NCBI RefSeq assembly: GCF_003951315.1 | Contig: NZ_QLJH01000004.1 | Location: 62,001-126,000, forward strand | From: Sphingomonas sp. S-NIH.Pt15_0812 | GTDB lineage: Bacteria > Pseudomonadota > Alphaproteobacteria > Sphingomonadales > Sphingomonadaceae | Length of the DNA: 64,000 nucleotides | Reading direction: 5' to 3' | In this document: piece by piece, positions 32,052-41,989 of the stretch | Position numbering within the stretch: the stretch's first letter is position 1 | How the letters are laid out: the number at the start of each line of letters is the position of its first letter | The notes under the pieces: model-generated | Seen by the model: only the letters and a program-made list of their open reading frames with translations | Databases searched by the model: none | Told to the model about the DNA's origin: nothing | Position numbers and translations under genes: made by a program

Positions 32052-35039
32052 ATGCGCAATCCATTCCGTTCGCGCCTGCTGCACACGACGCTGCTCGTCG
32101 GGTCCGCGGCATTCGCTTCGCCTGTCGTGGCGCAGACCGCGCCCGCGACCCAGGAAACGCAGCAGCAGGCCACCGATGCCAACACGCCGGCCCCGGCCGA
32201 CCAGGGCGGCGACATCGTCGTCACCGGTACGCTGATCACCAACCCGAACCTCGTTTCGTCGAGCCCGGTCAACACGGTCTCCGAAAACGAACTGACCCTG
32301 CGCAACATCACCAATGTCGAGCAGATCGTGCGTGAACTGCCGGGCGCGGTGCCGGGCATCGGCGCGGCCGTGAACAACGGCAATGGCGGCTTCTCGACCG
32401 TCAACCTGCGCAACCTCGGCGCCAACCGCAACCTCGTCCTGCTCGACGGCAACCGCCTGGTGCCCGCGGCGGCCGGCGGCACGGTCGACCTCAACAACAT
32501 TCCGGCGGCGCTGGTGCAGCGCGTCGACATCCTGACCGGCGGCGCTTCCACCTCCTACGGCGCCGATGCCGTCTCTGGCGTCGTCAACTTCATCACCAAG
32601 CGCGATTTCGCCGGTGTGCAGGCTTCGGCCAGCCAGCAGATCACCGAGCGCGGTGACGGCAACATCTTCAACTCGGACCTGACGATCGGCGCGAACTTCG
32701 ACGACGGCCGGGGCAATGCGGTGGTCAGCCTCGGCTATCAGGAAGCCGACGCGCTTTATCAGGGCGATCGCGACGTTTCGGTCTACACGATCGGCTCGAC
32801 CAACGGCGTCGCATCCGGCGCGTCGCCCACCTCGGTCCCGACCGGCGTGGATTTCGGCGCGGGTCAGCTCCAGGTCAATCCGGGCAACACCGCGCTGGTT
32901 GCGGCCTATGCGCCGTTCAACTTCAGCCCGTACAATATCTTCCAGACGCCGTTCAAGCGTTACAACATGTACGCCGCGGCACATTACGAGATTTCGGACA
33001 ATCTCGAAGTCTATAGCCGTGGCCTCTTCTCTAAGAACACGATCGACACGATCATCGCGCCGTCCGGCATCTTCGGTGAGTCGCTGACCATTCCGGGCAA
33101 CAATCCCTATTTGTCGGCCGGCCTGCGCGACCAGATCTGCGGCCTGAACGGCATCGCCCTGGGCGCGACCTGCAACAACAACACCGCATTGTCGCTGCCG
33201 GCCGTGTACCGCCGCACGGTCGAGATCGGCCCGCGCATCTCGCGCTACACCACGCAGGTATTCGACTATAAGGCCGGCCTGCGCCTGAAGTTCTCCGAGC
33301 ACGCCAAGCTGGACGTGTCGGGCGCCTATGGCGAGAACGACCTGAACCAGACGCAGTCGGGCTATGTGCTCCGGTCGCGCGTGCAGCAGGCGCTGAACGC
33401 CACCAACACCACGACCTGCACCGTCACCACCAACAACTGCGTGCCGCTCAACCTGTTCGGCCAGGCCGGCTCGATCACCCCGGACCAGGCAGCGTTCCTG
33501 AACGGGCAGAGCACGATCCAGATCCAGACCGCCCTGTCGCAGGCGCGCGCGGTGCTGAACGGCGATTTCGGCACCACCCTGCCCTGGGCGAGCGAGCCGA
33601 TCGCATTCGCGGCCGGTGGCGAGTATCGCAAGTATACCTATCGTCGCATTCCCGACGCCTATGCGCTGTCGCCGGGCGAGCTGGGCGGTGCGGGTGGCGC
33701 CATCCTGCCCTTCTCGGGCGGCTATGACGTGCGCGAAGCCTATGGCGAAGTCATCGCCCCGCTGGTCGCCGACAAGCCCTTCTTCCGCGCCCTGACGCTG
33801 GAAGCCGGCGTCCGCTATTCGGACTATAAGGTCCAGGCCGCCAACAATCCGAGCTTCAACGCCACCACCTGGAAGGCCGGCGCGAGCTGGGAGCCGTTCC
33901 CGGAGCTGAAGTTCCGTGGCAACTATCAGCGTGCGGTTCGCGCACCCAACATCGGCGAGCTGTTCACGCCCAGCGTCACCAGCCTCGACAATCTGCTGGT
34001 CGATCCGTGCGCGGGCGCGGCGCCGGTCGGCAATGCCAACCTGACGCTCGCCTGCCGCAACCAGGGCGCACCCGCCGCGGCGATCGGTCTGATCCAGAAC
34101 CCGGCCAGCGGCCAGGTGAACGTGACCGGCGGCGGCAATCCGAACATCCGTCCGGAAACCGCCGACACCTACACGCTGGGCGTCATCATCCAGCCGCGCG
34201 GCCTGGTGCCGGGCCTGAGCGTCGCGGTCGATTACTTCAACATCAAGGTCAACGACGCGATCACCTTCGCCACGCCGAACGACATTCTGGGTGCCTGCTT
34301 CGGCAACAACCCGGCGACGATCACCGCCGCGCAGGCCGCATCGAGCGCCTGCACCGCGATCCGCCGCAGCACGGTCAACGGCCGTCTCAGCGGTTCGTCG
34401 GCGACGGTGCCGGGCCTGCCCCAGCCGCTGACCAACAACGGCCGCCTGGCGACCGACGGCATCGACCTGAACGCCAACTATGCGCGTAACTTCGGCGAAG
34501 TGGGGCTCAACCTGAGCTTCCAGGGCACCTGGACGAACAAGAACACCTTCCAGGCTTCCAGCACGTCCTACTCCCGCGACTGCGTCGGCTATTACAGCGT
34601 CAACTGCCAGTCGATCCAGCCGGAATGGGCCTGGAACCAGCGCACGAGCCTGACCTTCGGGCCGGGTACGCTGTCGCTGCTGTGGCGTCACATCGGCGCG
34701 GTCCAGTATGAGGGCCAGGCATCGGACTTCGCGGCCCGTGGCTTCACCACCGCGAACCGCAGCCTGTTCAACGGCACGATCACCGGCCCCAGCCCGCTGG
34801 CCGGTCAGAGCTACAACTTCAACCGCATCGGCGCGTACGACTATTTCGACCTGTCGGTGCAGTTCGATGTCACGGACAACTTCACCTTCACGGTGACGGG
34901 CCGCAACATCGGCGACCGCAAGCCGCCGGTGGTCGGGTCCTCGGCCGGTGCCACCGCATTCAACAGCGGCAACACCTATCCGTCGACCTACGACGTGCTG
35001 GGTCGTTCGTTCGCCGTGGCCGGCAAGCTGCGCTTCTAA
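32052..35039 (+). CDS. TonB-dependent outer-membrane receptor
   Basis: A 995-residue receptor. The signal peptide ends at VVAQ (about residue 28), an N-terminal linker precedes the TonB box-like DIVVTGT (54-60), then the plug (VNLRNLGANRNLVLLDGNR, GGASTSYGADAVSGVVNF) and the barrel ending in GKLRF. It belongs to the large receptors abundant in sphingomonads; the barrel loops contain several cysteine pairs. Substrate unknown, possibly peptides or oligosaccharides. It stands beside a TPR/hydroxylase and a TPR/sulfotransferase. A hydrophobic-poor AT-rich 270-base region lies upstream. An overlapping TTG one codon before the ATG is less likely. Confidence 0.95.
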   Translation: MRNPFRSRLLHTTLLVGSAAFASPVVAQTAPATQETQQQATDANTPAPADQGGDIVVTGTLITNPNLVSSSPVNTVSENELTLRNITNVEQIVRELPGAVPGIGAAVNNGNGGFSTVNLRNLGANRNLVLLDGNRLVPAAAGGTVDLNNIPAALVQRVDILTGGASTSYGADAVSGVVNFITKRDFAGVQASASQQITERGDGNIFNSDLTIGANFDDGRGNAVVSLGYQEADALYQGDRDVSVYTIGSTNGVASGASPTSVPTGVDFGAGQLQVNPGNTALVAAYAPFNFSPYNIFQTPFKRYNMYAAAHYEISDNLEVYSRGLFSKNTIDTIIAPSGIFGESLTIPGNNPYLSAGLRDQICGLNGIALGATCNNNTALSLPAVYRRTVEIGPRISRYTTQVFDYKAGLRLKFSEHAKLDVSGAYGENDLNQTQSGYVLRSRVQQALNATNTTTCTVTTNNCVPLNLFGQAGSITPDQAAFLNGQSTIQIQTALSQARAVLNGDFGTTLPWASEPIAFAAGGEYRKYTYRRIPDAYALSPGELGGAGGAILPFSGGYDVREAYGEVIAPLVADKPFFRALTLEAGVRYSDYKVQAANNPSFNATTWKAGASWEPFPELKFRGNYQRAVRAPNIGELFTPSVTSLDNLLVDPCAGAAPVGNANLTLACRNQGAPAAAIGLIQNPASGQVNVTGGGNPNIRPETADTYTLGVIIQPRGLVPGLSVAVDYFNIKVNDAITFATPNDILGACFGNNPATITAAQAASSACTAIRRSTVNGRLSGSSATVPGLPQPLTNNGRLATDGIDLNANYARNFGEVGLNLSFQGTWTNKNTFQASSTSYSRDCVGYYSVNCQSIQPEWAWNQRTSLTFGPGTLSLLWRHIGAVQYEGQASDFAARGFTTANRSLFNGTITGPSPLAGQSYNFNRIGAYDYFDLSVQFDVTDNFTFTVTGRNIGDRKPPVVGSSAGATAFNSGNTYPSTYDVLGRSFAVAGKLRF

Positions 35040-35067
35040 GCACGGCACCAACGATGGTATCGAGGAA

Positions 35068-35093
35068 GGGCGGCCCGCTGGGTCGCCCTTTTT
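35068..35093 (+). terminator. Rho-independent terminator after the TonB receptor
   Basis: GGGCGGCCC (35068-35076) pairs with GGGTCGCCC (35080-35088) including one G-T wobble, loop GCT, followed by TTTTT (35089-35093). It stands 29 bases after the stop and 50 before the next gene, so read-through would attenuate that gene. Confidence 0.85.
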
Positions 35094-35142
35094 CGTAGGG
35101 CCGTTGCTGCCTCCCTTTCCCCATCCAGGACGGAGCGTCCGA

Positions 35143-36420
35143 ATGCCTCCCCTTCCCGCATCGGTTCAACAGCGTATCGCCGCCGCCGGGCAGGCCCGCC
35201 AGCGCGGCGCGCATGACGAGGATCGCCGCCTGCTCGACGAGGCGCTCGCCCTGGCCCCCGATCACCCGCAGCTACTGAACGCACGCGGGATGCGCGCGCT
35301 GGCCGATGAGGATGCGGCCATGGCGGCGCGCTGCTTCGCCACCGCCGCCGCGCAAGACGCGAACCAGCCGATCCTGCGGATCAACCTGGCCACCGCCCAT
35401 CGGCTGGCCGGCGACGATGCCGCGGAACGCAAGGCCCTGGAAGAGGCTCTCGCCCTCGACCGGCGCCACCTGACCGCCCAGTTGCGCCTGGCCGAACTGC
35501 ACGAACGCCGCGCCGAAACGGTGGAGGCGATCCGCTGCTGGAGCGCGGTGGTGCAGATCGCCGCCCTGCTACCAGAGCGCAGCCCCGCCATCGTCGAGGC
35601 CGTCGCCCGTGGCGAACGCTTCCTGGCGGAACAGACCCGCGCTCTGGGCGACCGCATCGCGCGGAGCGTGCCCGGACTGGACGATGCCGCCAACGGGACG
35701 GCAGGCGCGCGCCGCTTCGCCGCCTGCGTCGATACGCTGCTCGGACGGCGGCGCATCTATACCAATCAATGCGCCGGCCTGCATTACCCCTTCCTGCCAG
35801 CCGTCGAATTCTTCGATCGCCCGCTCTTCCCCTGGTTCGGGGCGCTGGAGGCGCGCACCGCCGCGATCCGCGCCGAGGCGGAGGCGCTGTTGCGCGAGGG
35901 CGTGCCCCATATCCGTCCCTATGTCCGGCAGGAGGCGGGCACCCCCGTCAATCCCTGGTCGAAGCTGGACCACGACCTTGCCTGGAGCGCCTGTTTCCTA
36001 TGGGAATATGGCGTTCGCAACGACGCCGTGTGCGAACGCTGCCCGGCAACCGCGGCAGCACTGGCGGCGATCCCGCAGAACGACAGCCCCGGCAAGGCAC
36101 CGACCGCCTTCTTCTCGATCCTACGGCCGGGCGCGCATATCCCGCCGCATACCGGCGTCACCAACACCCGATCGATCGTGCACCTGCCGCTGGTCGTACC
36201 CGAGCGATGCCGTTTCCGGGTCGGCGGCGAGACGCGCGCCTGGCGCGAGGGCGAGGCCTTCGCTTTCGACGACACGATCGAGCATGAGGCCTGGAACGAC
36301 AGCGACGACCTGCGGATCGTGCTGATCTTCGACATCTGGAACCCCTATCTGGAGGCCGAGGAGCGTTCGATGCTGAAGGCGCTGTTCCACGCCACCGGCC
36401 AGGGGACGATCGCGCCCTGA
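35143..36420 (+). CDS. TPR protein with aspartyl/asparaginyl beta-hydroxylase domain
   Basis: A 425-residue protein. Residues about 10-140 form helical TPR-like repeats (LLNARGMRALADEDAAMAARCF, LRINLATAHRLAGDDAAERKAL in short pairs); the C-terminal 200 residues are an AspH-type 2-oxoglutarate/Fe(II) oxygenase. The two metal histidines are H336 (PPHTGVTN) and H381 (IEHEAWN), 45 apart as in human AspH, and the Arg/His substrate segment NTRSIVHLPL is present. No signal peptide, so it acts in the cytoplasm on a protein or peptide. It follows the receptor after a terminator and is convergent with the sulfotransferase, seven bases away. Confidence 0.87.
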   Translation: MPPLPASVQQRIAAAGQARQRGAHDEDRRLLDEALALAPDHPQLLNARGMRALADEDAAMAARCFATAAAQDANQPILRINLATAHRLAGDDAAERKALEEALALDRRHLTAQLRLAELHERRAETVEAIRCWSAVVQIAALLPERSPAIVEAVARGERFLAEQTRALGDRIARSVPGLDDAANGTAGARRFAACVDTLLGRRRIYTNQCAGLHYPFLPAVEFFDRPLFPWFGALEARTAAIRAEAEALLREGVPHIRPYVRQEAGTPVNPWSKLDHDLAWSACFLWEYGVRNDAVCERCPATAAALAAIPQNDSPGKAPTAFFSILRPGAHIPPHTGVTNTRSIVHLPLVVPERCRFRVGGETRAWREGEAFAFDDTIEHEAWNDSDDLRIVLIFDIWNPYLEAEERSMLKALFHATGQGTIAP

Positions 36421-36427
36421 ACCCGGC

Positions 36428-37885
36428 TCATGCCATGCCGTCGAGCAGGTCGCCCAGGTGTTCGCGGAACGCCGCCAGCGGCCCGGCATAATGCCGCCAG
36501 CGGTCGACCGATCGCTGGTGCAGCGGCTGGCGGACCTGCCAGACGCTCGCCGTACGCACGATCGCATCGCCCCGCTCCGGCGCCAGCACCGCCGGGTCCC
36601 AGGGCAGGCCGGCAAAGTCGGTCAGCGCGCGTATCGCCGGCTCGGGGTCGGCGACCAGGGCCTCGTACCGGATCTGGTGGATGTCCCCAGGATAACTGCG
36701 TTGCCAATGATCCATCAGGCGGCGGCATTGCCGATAGTAATGCGCGGCATCGCCCAGGTCGTGGCCGTAGCGGATATGATCGTCGAAATAGAGGAACCAG
36801 ACCGACAGGATATTGTCCAGCGGCTGCCGTACGGTGTGGACGATCCGCGCATCGGGGAACATCTGCTTGATGAGCCCGACATGCAGGATGTTGTCGGGTC
36901 GCTTGTCCGTGATCCGCAGCGTTCCGACGAGCGGCCGCACCTCCGCCCGGTAGCGATCGCGCAGGGCGGTGAGTCGGTCTTCGTCCAGCGACGGTAGCGT
37001 GCGGGGGTAGCCCGGGATCGCATGGGCCAGCGCCGGGATGATCTCCAGCTCGCCGGCCGCATGGACCATCGGGTGGCGGGCCAGCATCTGTTCGGTCAGG
37101 GTGGAGCCCGAGCGGAACATGCCGCAGATGAAGATCGGCGCGGCCTCGGCCTCCGGACGGGCCTGCGCCCGCCCCGGCGTTGCCGCGATCAGTTCGTCGG
37201 TCAGCCGTTCCTGCGCGGCACGATCATAGCGGAGGCGCGGATCGCTTGCCCGCGCCGCCGTCCGGTTGGCAGCGGTGAAGGCGGCAAAGGCGGCGTCATA
37301 ATCCTCCAGCGCATCCAGCGCCGCGCCCAGTGCGAAGCCCATCTCTGCCGCCGCCACCGGCGGCAGGCCGGGCCGCGCGAGCAGGTCGCGCAGCTGGTCG
37401 ACGGCGATGGCCGCGCGACCCTGATGGATGTCGATCATCGCCAGCCGCGCCCGGGCGCGGCCATTGCCGGCATCGATCGCCAGCGCCTGCCGATAGGCCG
37501 CCTGCGCCTCGGTCGCCGCGCCGCGATCCTCGTAGAGATTGCCCAGGTTCAGCCAGGCGGGCAGCGAGTCCGGCGCGGAGGCCAGCGCCAGCCGCAATTC
37601 CGCCTCCGCCGCGTCCGGCCGGTCGCAATGTTCGGACAGGATGACGGCGCGGTTGAGCCGTACCTCTTCGGGCCGATCGATACCCGCCGCGATCGCGCGA
37701 TCATAGGCATGGAGCGCCGCCTCGAACTCCCGCGCACATCGCAACAGATAGCCGAGATTATACCAGTCGTCCGGTCCACCGCGTACCTTTGCCAACAGCG
37801 CGCGATAGGCCTGGATGCCGTCATCGACGCGCCCTTCGCTCAAGGCCTGGATCGCACGGCGGCGAAGATCGGGTTCCACGGTCAT
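36428..37885 (-). CDS. TPR-containing sulfotransferase
   Basis: A 485-residue protein. Residues 1-235 are TPR repeats (WYNLGYLLRCAREFEAALHAYDRA; WLNLGNLYEDRGAATEAQAAYRQAL in parts), the rest is a PAPS-dependent sulfotransferase domain. The 5'-phosphosulfate loop FRSGSTLTEQ is at 257-266 and the 3'-phosphate-binding segment KRPDNILHVGLIKQMFPDARIVHTVRQP follows in pieces. No signal peptide. Such TPR-sulfotransferases are common next to TonB receptors and 2OG oxygenases in alphaproteobacteria, yet the substrate is unknown; tyrosine or hydroxyl sulfation of a peptide is an inference. It is the gene upstream-most in a minus-strand run but 56 bases downstream lies cyoD. Confidence 0.86.
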   Translation of the reverse strand: MTVEPDLRRRAIQALSEGRVDDGIQAYRALLAKVRGGPDDWYNLGYLLRCAREFEAALHAYDRAIAAGIDRPEEVRLNRAVILSEHCDRPDAAEAELRLALASAPDSLPAWLNLGNLYEDRGAATEAQAAYRQALAIDAGNGRARARLAMIDIHQGRAAIAVDQLRDLLARPGLPPVAAAEMGFALGAALDALEDYDAAFAAFTAANRTAARASDPRLRYDRAAQERLTDELIAATPGRAQARPEAEAAPIFICGMFRSGSTLTEQMLARHPMVHAAGELEIIPALAHAIPGYPRTLPSLDEDRLTALRDRYRAEVRPLVGTLRITDKRPDNILHVGLIKQMFPDARIVHTVRQPLDNILSVWFLYFDDHIRYGHDLGDAAHYYRQCRRLMDHWQRSYPGDIHQIRYEALVADPEPAIRALTDFAGLPWDPAVLAPERGDAIVRTASVWQVRQPLHQRSVDRWRHYAGPLAAFREHLGDLLDGMA

Positions 37886-37941
37886 AGCCCATGGTCATGC
37901 AAGCCGCCGGCGGGTGGATCAAGCCGGTGATGCACCCTCGC

Positions 37942-38364
37942 CTAACGCTGCATGTCCATCGCCACGCCCATCGGCATCAGGTTGTGGTCCAGATGGCGCA
38001 TGATCCACAGGCTGCCGACCAGCACCAGCGCGACGATCAGCACGCCGAACGCCAGCGCCAGCACGTTGTTGGTATTGTCCGGCCCGGTGGTGATGTGGAG
38101 GAAGAAGACCAGATGGACGCCCATCTGCGCCACCGCCAGCGCGATCAGCGCGACCGGCACGGCGGGGCCGAAGATCGCATGGCTGCCTGCCGCCCAGAAG
38201 GACGCCCCCGTCAGGATCGCCGCCAATAGGAAGCCGATGGCATAGATGCCGACCGCCTTGCGCACATCGGTCTTGGCGTCCGCCTCCTGCTCGCCCGGCG
38301 CGGCATGGCCATGGCCCTGCCCGGCAGTGCGTGTATCGTCGACATGGCTGTGTTCGTCGCTCAT
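37942..38364 (-). CDS. cyoD: Cytochrome o ubiquinol oxidase subunit IV
   Basis: A 140-residue protein with three membrane helices and the CyoD signature HLVFFLHITTGPDNTNN. The N-terminus is a His/Glu-rich hydrophilic stretch of about 35 residues, longer than in E. coli. It assists assembly of the bo3 oxidase copper site. The start overlaps the cyoC stop (ATGA). It is the last cyo gene here; no cyoE (heme O synthase) follows. Confidence 0.93.
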   Translation of the reverse strand: MSDEHSHVDDTRTAGQGHGHAAPGEQEADAKTDVRKAVGIYAIGFLLAAILTGASFWAAGSHAIFGPAVPVALIALAVAQMGVHLVFFLHITTGPDNTNNVLALAFGVLIVALVLVGSLWIMRHLDHNLMPMGVAMDMQR

Positions 38365-39035
38365 GCGCCGCCTGCTCCCATCAGATAGACCACGGTGAAC
38401 AGCGCCACCCAGATGATGTCGAGCGCGTGCCAGAACAGGCTGAAACAGGCGATCCGCCGCAGGATGTCGTCACGGAATCCCTTGGCCCATACCTGCGCCA
38501 TCATCGTCGTCAGCCAGACCAGGCCCAGCGTGACATGGACGCCGTGGCAGCCGACCAGCGCGAAGAAGGCGGACAGGAAGGCGCTGCGTCCCGGCCCCGC
38601 CCCCTCGCCGATCAGATGGGTGAACTCATAGAGCTCGCACGCCAGGAACGCCGCGCCGAACAGCGCGGTCGCCGCCATCGCCACCTGGAACCAGCGGGTC
38701 GACCGCTGCACGGCCGCGATGCCCGCCAGCCCGCAGGCGAAGCTGGAAAGGAGCAGCAGCACCGTCTCCGTGGCGACCAGCGGCAGCTCGAACACGTCCG
38801 TGCCGGTCGGGCCACCGGCGGTCGCGCCGACCAGCACCGCATAGGCGGCGAAGAAGCCCGCGAACATGATGAAGTCGGACAGCAGGAAGATCCAGAAGCC
38901 ATAGGCGACGACGATCCGCTTGGGCGCCGGCCCCTGCTCGCTGATCGGCACCGTGCCATGGCCCAGCCGGTTGGGATCGCCCTTCCCGCTTGCGGACCGG
39001 GGGGACGGGCTGGGGGCAGTGGTCGCGGCGCTCAT
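38361..39035 (-). CDS. cyoC: Cytochrome o ubiquinol oxidase subunit III
   Basis: A 224-residue five-helix subunit of the bo3 quinol oxidase with typical segments ([37 protein letters not shown] and [17 protein letters not shown]). The N-terminal 40 residues are hydrophilic. The start ATG overlaps the cyoB stop (ATGA) and the stop overlaps the cyoD start, so the order cyoA-B-C-D is fully coupled. Confidence 0.93.
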   Translation of the reverse strand: MSAATTAPSPSPRSASGKGDPNRLGHGTVPISEQGPAPKRIVVAYGFWIFLLSDFIMFAGFFAAYAVLVGATAGGPTGTDVFELPLVATETVLLLLSSFACGLAGIAAVQRSTRWFQVAMAATALFGAAFLACELYEFTHLIGEGAGPGRSAFLSAFFALVGCHGVHVTLGLVWLTTMMAQVWAKGFRDDILRRIACFSLFWHALDIIWVALFTVVYLMGAGGA

Positions 39036-41080
39036 GCCGGGCGCTCCATCGGGATGTCGAGCAGCCGGGCCTTGGCCTCGCGCCGGTCGCGGTCGATCGC
39101 CTCCGCCTCCTCGGCGGTGACCTGATATTCGGCCTCGTCGCGCCAGGCGAAGACGACGAAGGTCGCCCAGGCCCCCAGGAAGCCGAGGATCACCAACCAC
39201 CAGATATGCCAGACCAGGGCGAAGCCCATCGCGGTCGCGAAGAAGGCGGTGACGATCCCGGTCGGGCTGTTGCGTGGCATTTCGAAATGATCGTAATCGG
39301 GCAGGTCGCTCAGCTGCCGGCGGTCGCGGGCGCTGGACTTGATGTCCCAATAGGCTTCCTCGCCCTCGACATGCGGCAGCGCTGCGAAGTTGAAGGCGGG
39401 TGGCGGCGAACTGGTGATCCATTCCAGCGTGCGGCCATCCCAGGGATCGCCGCTGGCATCGACCAGATGCTCGCGATTCCGGACCGATACCCAGATCATG
39501 CGGATCTGGCAGGCGATGCCGCACAGGATCAGCAGCGCGCCGCCCCCCGCCGCGATCAGCCAGGGCTGCCAGCCGGGCACGTCATAATGTTGCAGCCGCC
39601 GCGTCATCCCCATCAGGCCCAGCACGTAGAGCGGCATGAAGGCCAGGTAGAAGCCGGTGATCCAGAACCAGAAGGCGCGCTTGCCCCAGGTCTCGTCCAG
39701 CGTGAAGCCGAATGCCTTGGGCCACCAATAGGTCGTCCCCGCGAACGCGCCGAACAGCACGCCGCCGATGATGACGTTGTGGAAGTGCGCGACCAGGAAC
39801 ACCGAATTGTGCAGCACGAAATCGGCCGGCGGCACCGCCAGCAGCACGCCGGTCATCCCGCCGATCACGAAGGTGACCATGAAGCCGATCGACCAGAGCA
39901 TCGGCGTGGTGAAGCGAATCCGCCCGCCATACATGGTGAACAGCCAGTTGAAGACCTTCACCCCGGTCGGCACCGCGATGATCATCGTCGTGATTCCGAA
40001 GAAGCCGTTGACGTCGGCGCCCGCCCCCATGGTGAAGAAATGGTGCAGCCAGACCATGAACGACAACAGGCAGATCACCATCGTCGCCAGGATCATCGAG
40101 CGATAGCCGAACAACGGCTTGCCCGAGAAGGTCGACACCACTTCGCTGAAGATGCCGAAGGCGGGCAGGATCAGGATATAGACTTCCGGATGACCCCAGG
40201 CCCAGATGAGGTTGACGAACATCATCTGGTTGCCGCCGGCCTCGTTGGTGAAGAAGTGGAAGCCGAGATAGCGGTCGAGCGTCAGCATCGCCAAGGTGGC
40301 GGTCAGGATCGGGAAGGCGGCGACGATCAGCAGGTTGGTGGCCAGCGATGTCCAGCAGAACATCGGCATCCGCGTATAGCCCATGCCGGGCGCGCGCATC
40401 TTCAGGATCGTCGTCACCAGATTGACGCCGGACAATAGCGTGCCGACCCCCGATATCTGGAGCGCCCAGAGATAATAGTCGACGCCGACGCCGGGGGAGA
40501 AGCGCAACTCGCTGAGCGGCGGATAGACCACCCAGCCGGTCTTGGCGAACTCGCCGACCACCAGGCTGACATTGACCAGCAGCGCGCCCGCGGCGGTCAG
40601 CCAGAAGCTGACCGAGTTGAGCGTCGGGAAGGCGACGTCGCGGATGCCGAGTTGCAGCGGCAGCACGAAGTTCATCAGCCCGATCATGAACGGCATCGCC
40701 ACAAAGAAGATCATGATCGTGCCGTGCGCGGAGAAGATCTGGTCGTAATGGTCGGGCGGCAGGTAGCCGGGGTTGTTATAGGCGATCGCCTGTTGCGAGC
40801 GCATCAGCAGCGCGTCGGAAAAGCCGCGCAGCAGCATGACCGCCGCCATCGCGCAATACATGATGCCGATCTTCTTGTGGTCGACGGAGGTGATCCACTC
40901 CTTCCACAGATAGGGCATATAGCCCCGCTTCCACGCCCAGCCGAGCGTCGCCAGCACCACCGCGCCGACCAGCCCCGCCGCGACCAGGGGCAGCGGTTCG
41001 GTAAAGGGAATGGAGTCCCAGCGCAGCTTGCCGAAAACGGGCGAGATCTGCCCCGTCTCCACGGATTGCAGCCGGCTCAA
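39032..41080 (-). CDS. cyoB: Cytochrome o ubiquinol oxidase subunit I
   Basis: A 682-residue heme-copper oxidase subunit I with about 15 helices. Heme and Cu-B ligands are visible: [32 protein letters not shown] and [11 protein letters not shown]. It carries the proton-pumping quinol oxidase active centre. The start overlaps the cyoA stop (ATGA). Together with the membrane cytochrome at 11275 it indicates a branched aerobic chain, one branch accepting electrons from ubiquinol directly. Confidence 0.97.
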   Translation of the reverse strand: MSRLQSVETGQISPVFGKLRWDSIPFTEPLPLVAAGLVGAVVLATLGWAWKRGYMPYLWKEWITSVDHKKIGIMYCAMAAVMLLRGFSDALLMRSQQAIAYNNPGYLPPDHYDQIFSAHGTIMIFFVAMPFMIGLMNFVLPLQLGIRDVAFPTLNSVSFWLTAAGALLVNVSLVVGEFAKTGWVVYPPLSELRFSPGVGVDYYLWALQISGVGTLLSGVNLVTTILKMRAPGMGYTRMPMFCWTSLATNLLIVAAFPILTATLAMLTLDRYLGFHFFTNEAGGNQMMFVNLIWAWGHPEVYILILPAFGIFSEVVSTFSGKPLFGYRSMILATMVICLLSFMVWLHHFFTMGAGADVNGFFGITTMIIAVPTGVKVFNWLFTMYGGRIRFTTPMLWSIGFMVTFVIGGMTGVLLAVPPADFVLHNSVFLVAHFHNVIIGGVLFGAFAGTTYWWPKAFGFTLDETWGKRAFWFWITGFYLAFMPLYVLGLMGMTRRLQHYDVPGWQPWLIAAGGGALLILCGIACQIRMIWVSVRNREHLVDASGDPWDGRTLEWITSSPPPAFNFAALPHVEGEEAYWDIKSSARDRRQLSDLPDYDHFEMPRNSPTGIVTAFFATAMGFALVWHIWWLVILGFLGAWATFVVFAWRDEAEYQVTAEEAEAIDRDRREAKARLLDIPMERPA

Positions 41081-41952
41081 TGCTTCGACTCCCGGCCGCT
41101 CTTGGCGGTCTCGCGCACCGGCGCGCCGCCATTGGCGACGATCCGATCGTAGAGGCGCGGCATCACCGCGCGGAAGGTGACGGTCTGCGCGAGGCTGTCC
41201 GCCTCGGCCAGGCGCAGGAAGGTCGGGCCGTCGAGCACCGGCCCCTGCCCGCGTGCGGACGCGGCCCAGCGCTGGAAGGCGGCGGGCGGCACCGCATCGA
41301 CGAAGAAGGTCATGTCGGCGAAATGCTCCCCGCTATAATGGGCGGACAGGCCGCGATATCGGCCCGGCCGGTCGGCCTGGAGGTGCAGCTTCGAATCCAT
41401 TCCCGACATGGCGTAGATCTGGCTTCCGAGCTGCGGCACGAAGAAGCTGTTCATCACCGTGCCGCTGGTGATGCGGAAGTTGATCGGCGTTCCGGCGGGG
41501 ACGACAAGCCGGTTGACGGTCGCGATCCCCTGTTCGGGATAGATGAACAGCCATTTCCAATCGAGCGCAATGACCTGCACGGACACCGGGCGGACGCGCG
41601 ATTCGAGCGGCTTCTCCGGGGCGAGCGCATGGCTGCTGGTCCAGGTCAGGCCGGCGAGGAAGATGATGACCAGGGCGGGCACCGACCAGACGAGCAGTTC
41701 GATCTTGCCCGAATAGGTGAAGTCGGGGCGGAATTTGGCGCGGGCATTGCCGGCGCGGAACCACCAGGCGAAGGCCAGGGTCGCCAGGATCGTCGGCACG
41801 ACGATGCCGAGCATGATGGCCAGGGAATTGACCAAGACGGTCTTGTTGCCCGCCGCGACGGGTCCGGCGGGATCGAGCACACCTTGCGAGCAGCCGGCCA
41901 TCGTCAGGCCCGCCGTCACCGCCAATGCGCTCCGCCATCTGGGCGACACCAT
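41077..41952 (-). CDS. cyoA: Cytochrome o ubiquinol oxidase subunit II
   Basis: A 291-residue lipoprotein-type subunit II. The lipobox MAGC puts the lipidated Cys at 21; two membrane helices follow (about 40-66 and 88-108), then a cupredoxin domain that lacks the Cys ligands of the CuA centre ([20 protein letters not shown]), as expected for a quinol rather than cytochrome c oxidase. First gene of cyoABCD, divergent from the lyase gene. The 37-base gap to that gene leaves little room, so promoters must overlap the gene starts. Confidence 0.93.
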   Translation of the reverse strand: MVSPRWRSALAVTAGLTMAGCSQGVLDPAGPVAAGNKTVLVNSLAIMLGIVVPTILATLAFAWWFRAGNARAKFRPDFTYSGKIELLVWSVPALVIIFLAGLTWTSSHALAPEKPLESRVRPVSVQVIALDWKWLFIYPEQGIATVNRLVVPAGTPINFRITSGTVMNSFFVPQLGSQIYAMSGMDSKLHLQADRPGRYRGLSAHYSGEHFADMTFFVDAVPPAAFQRWAASARGQGPVLDGPTFLRLAEADSLAQTVTFRAVMPRLYDRIVANGGAPVRETAKSGRESKH

Positions 41953-41989
41953 CGCTTCCGATCACCCCCTGAACCGTCTATCCTCGGGC

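Noticed and set aside
32013..35051. A 1012-codon open frame on the minus strand opposite the TonB receptor
   Set aside because: Composition is Arg/Ala/Val/Gly-rich without domains and mirrors the strong third-position bias of the receptor gene. The receptor has signal peptide, plug and barrel.
35040..35142. A RiPP-type precursor peptide between the receptor and the hydroxylase
   Set aside because: The 103-base gap holds a terminator and a short leader only; no small open frame with a ribosome site is present.
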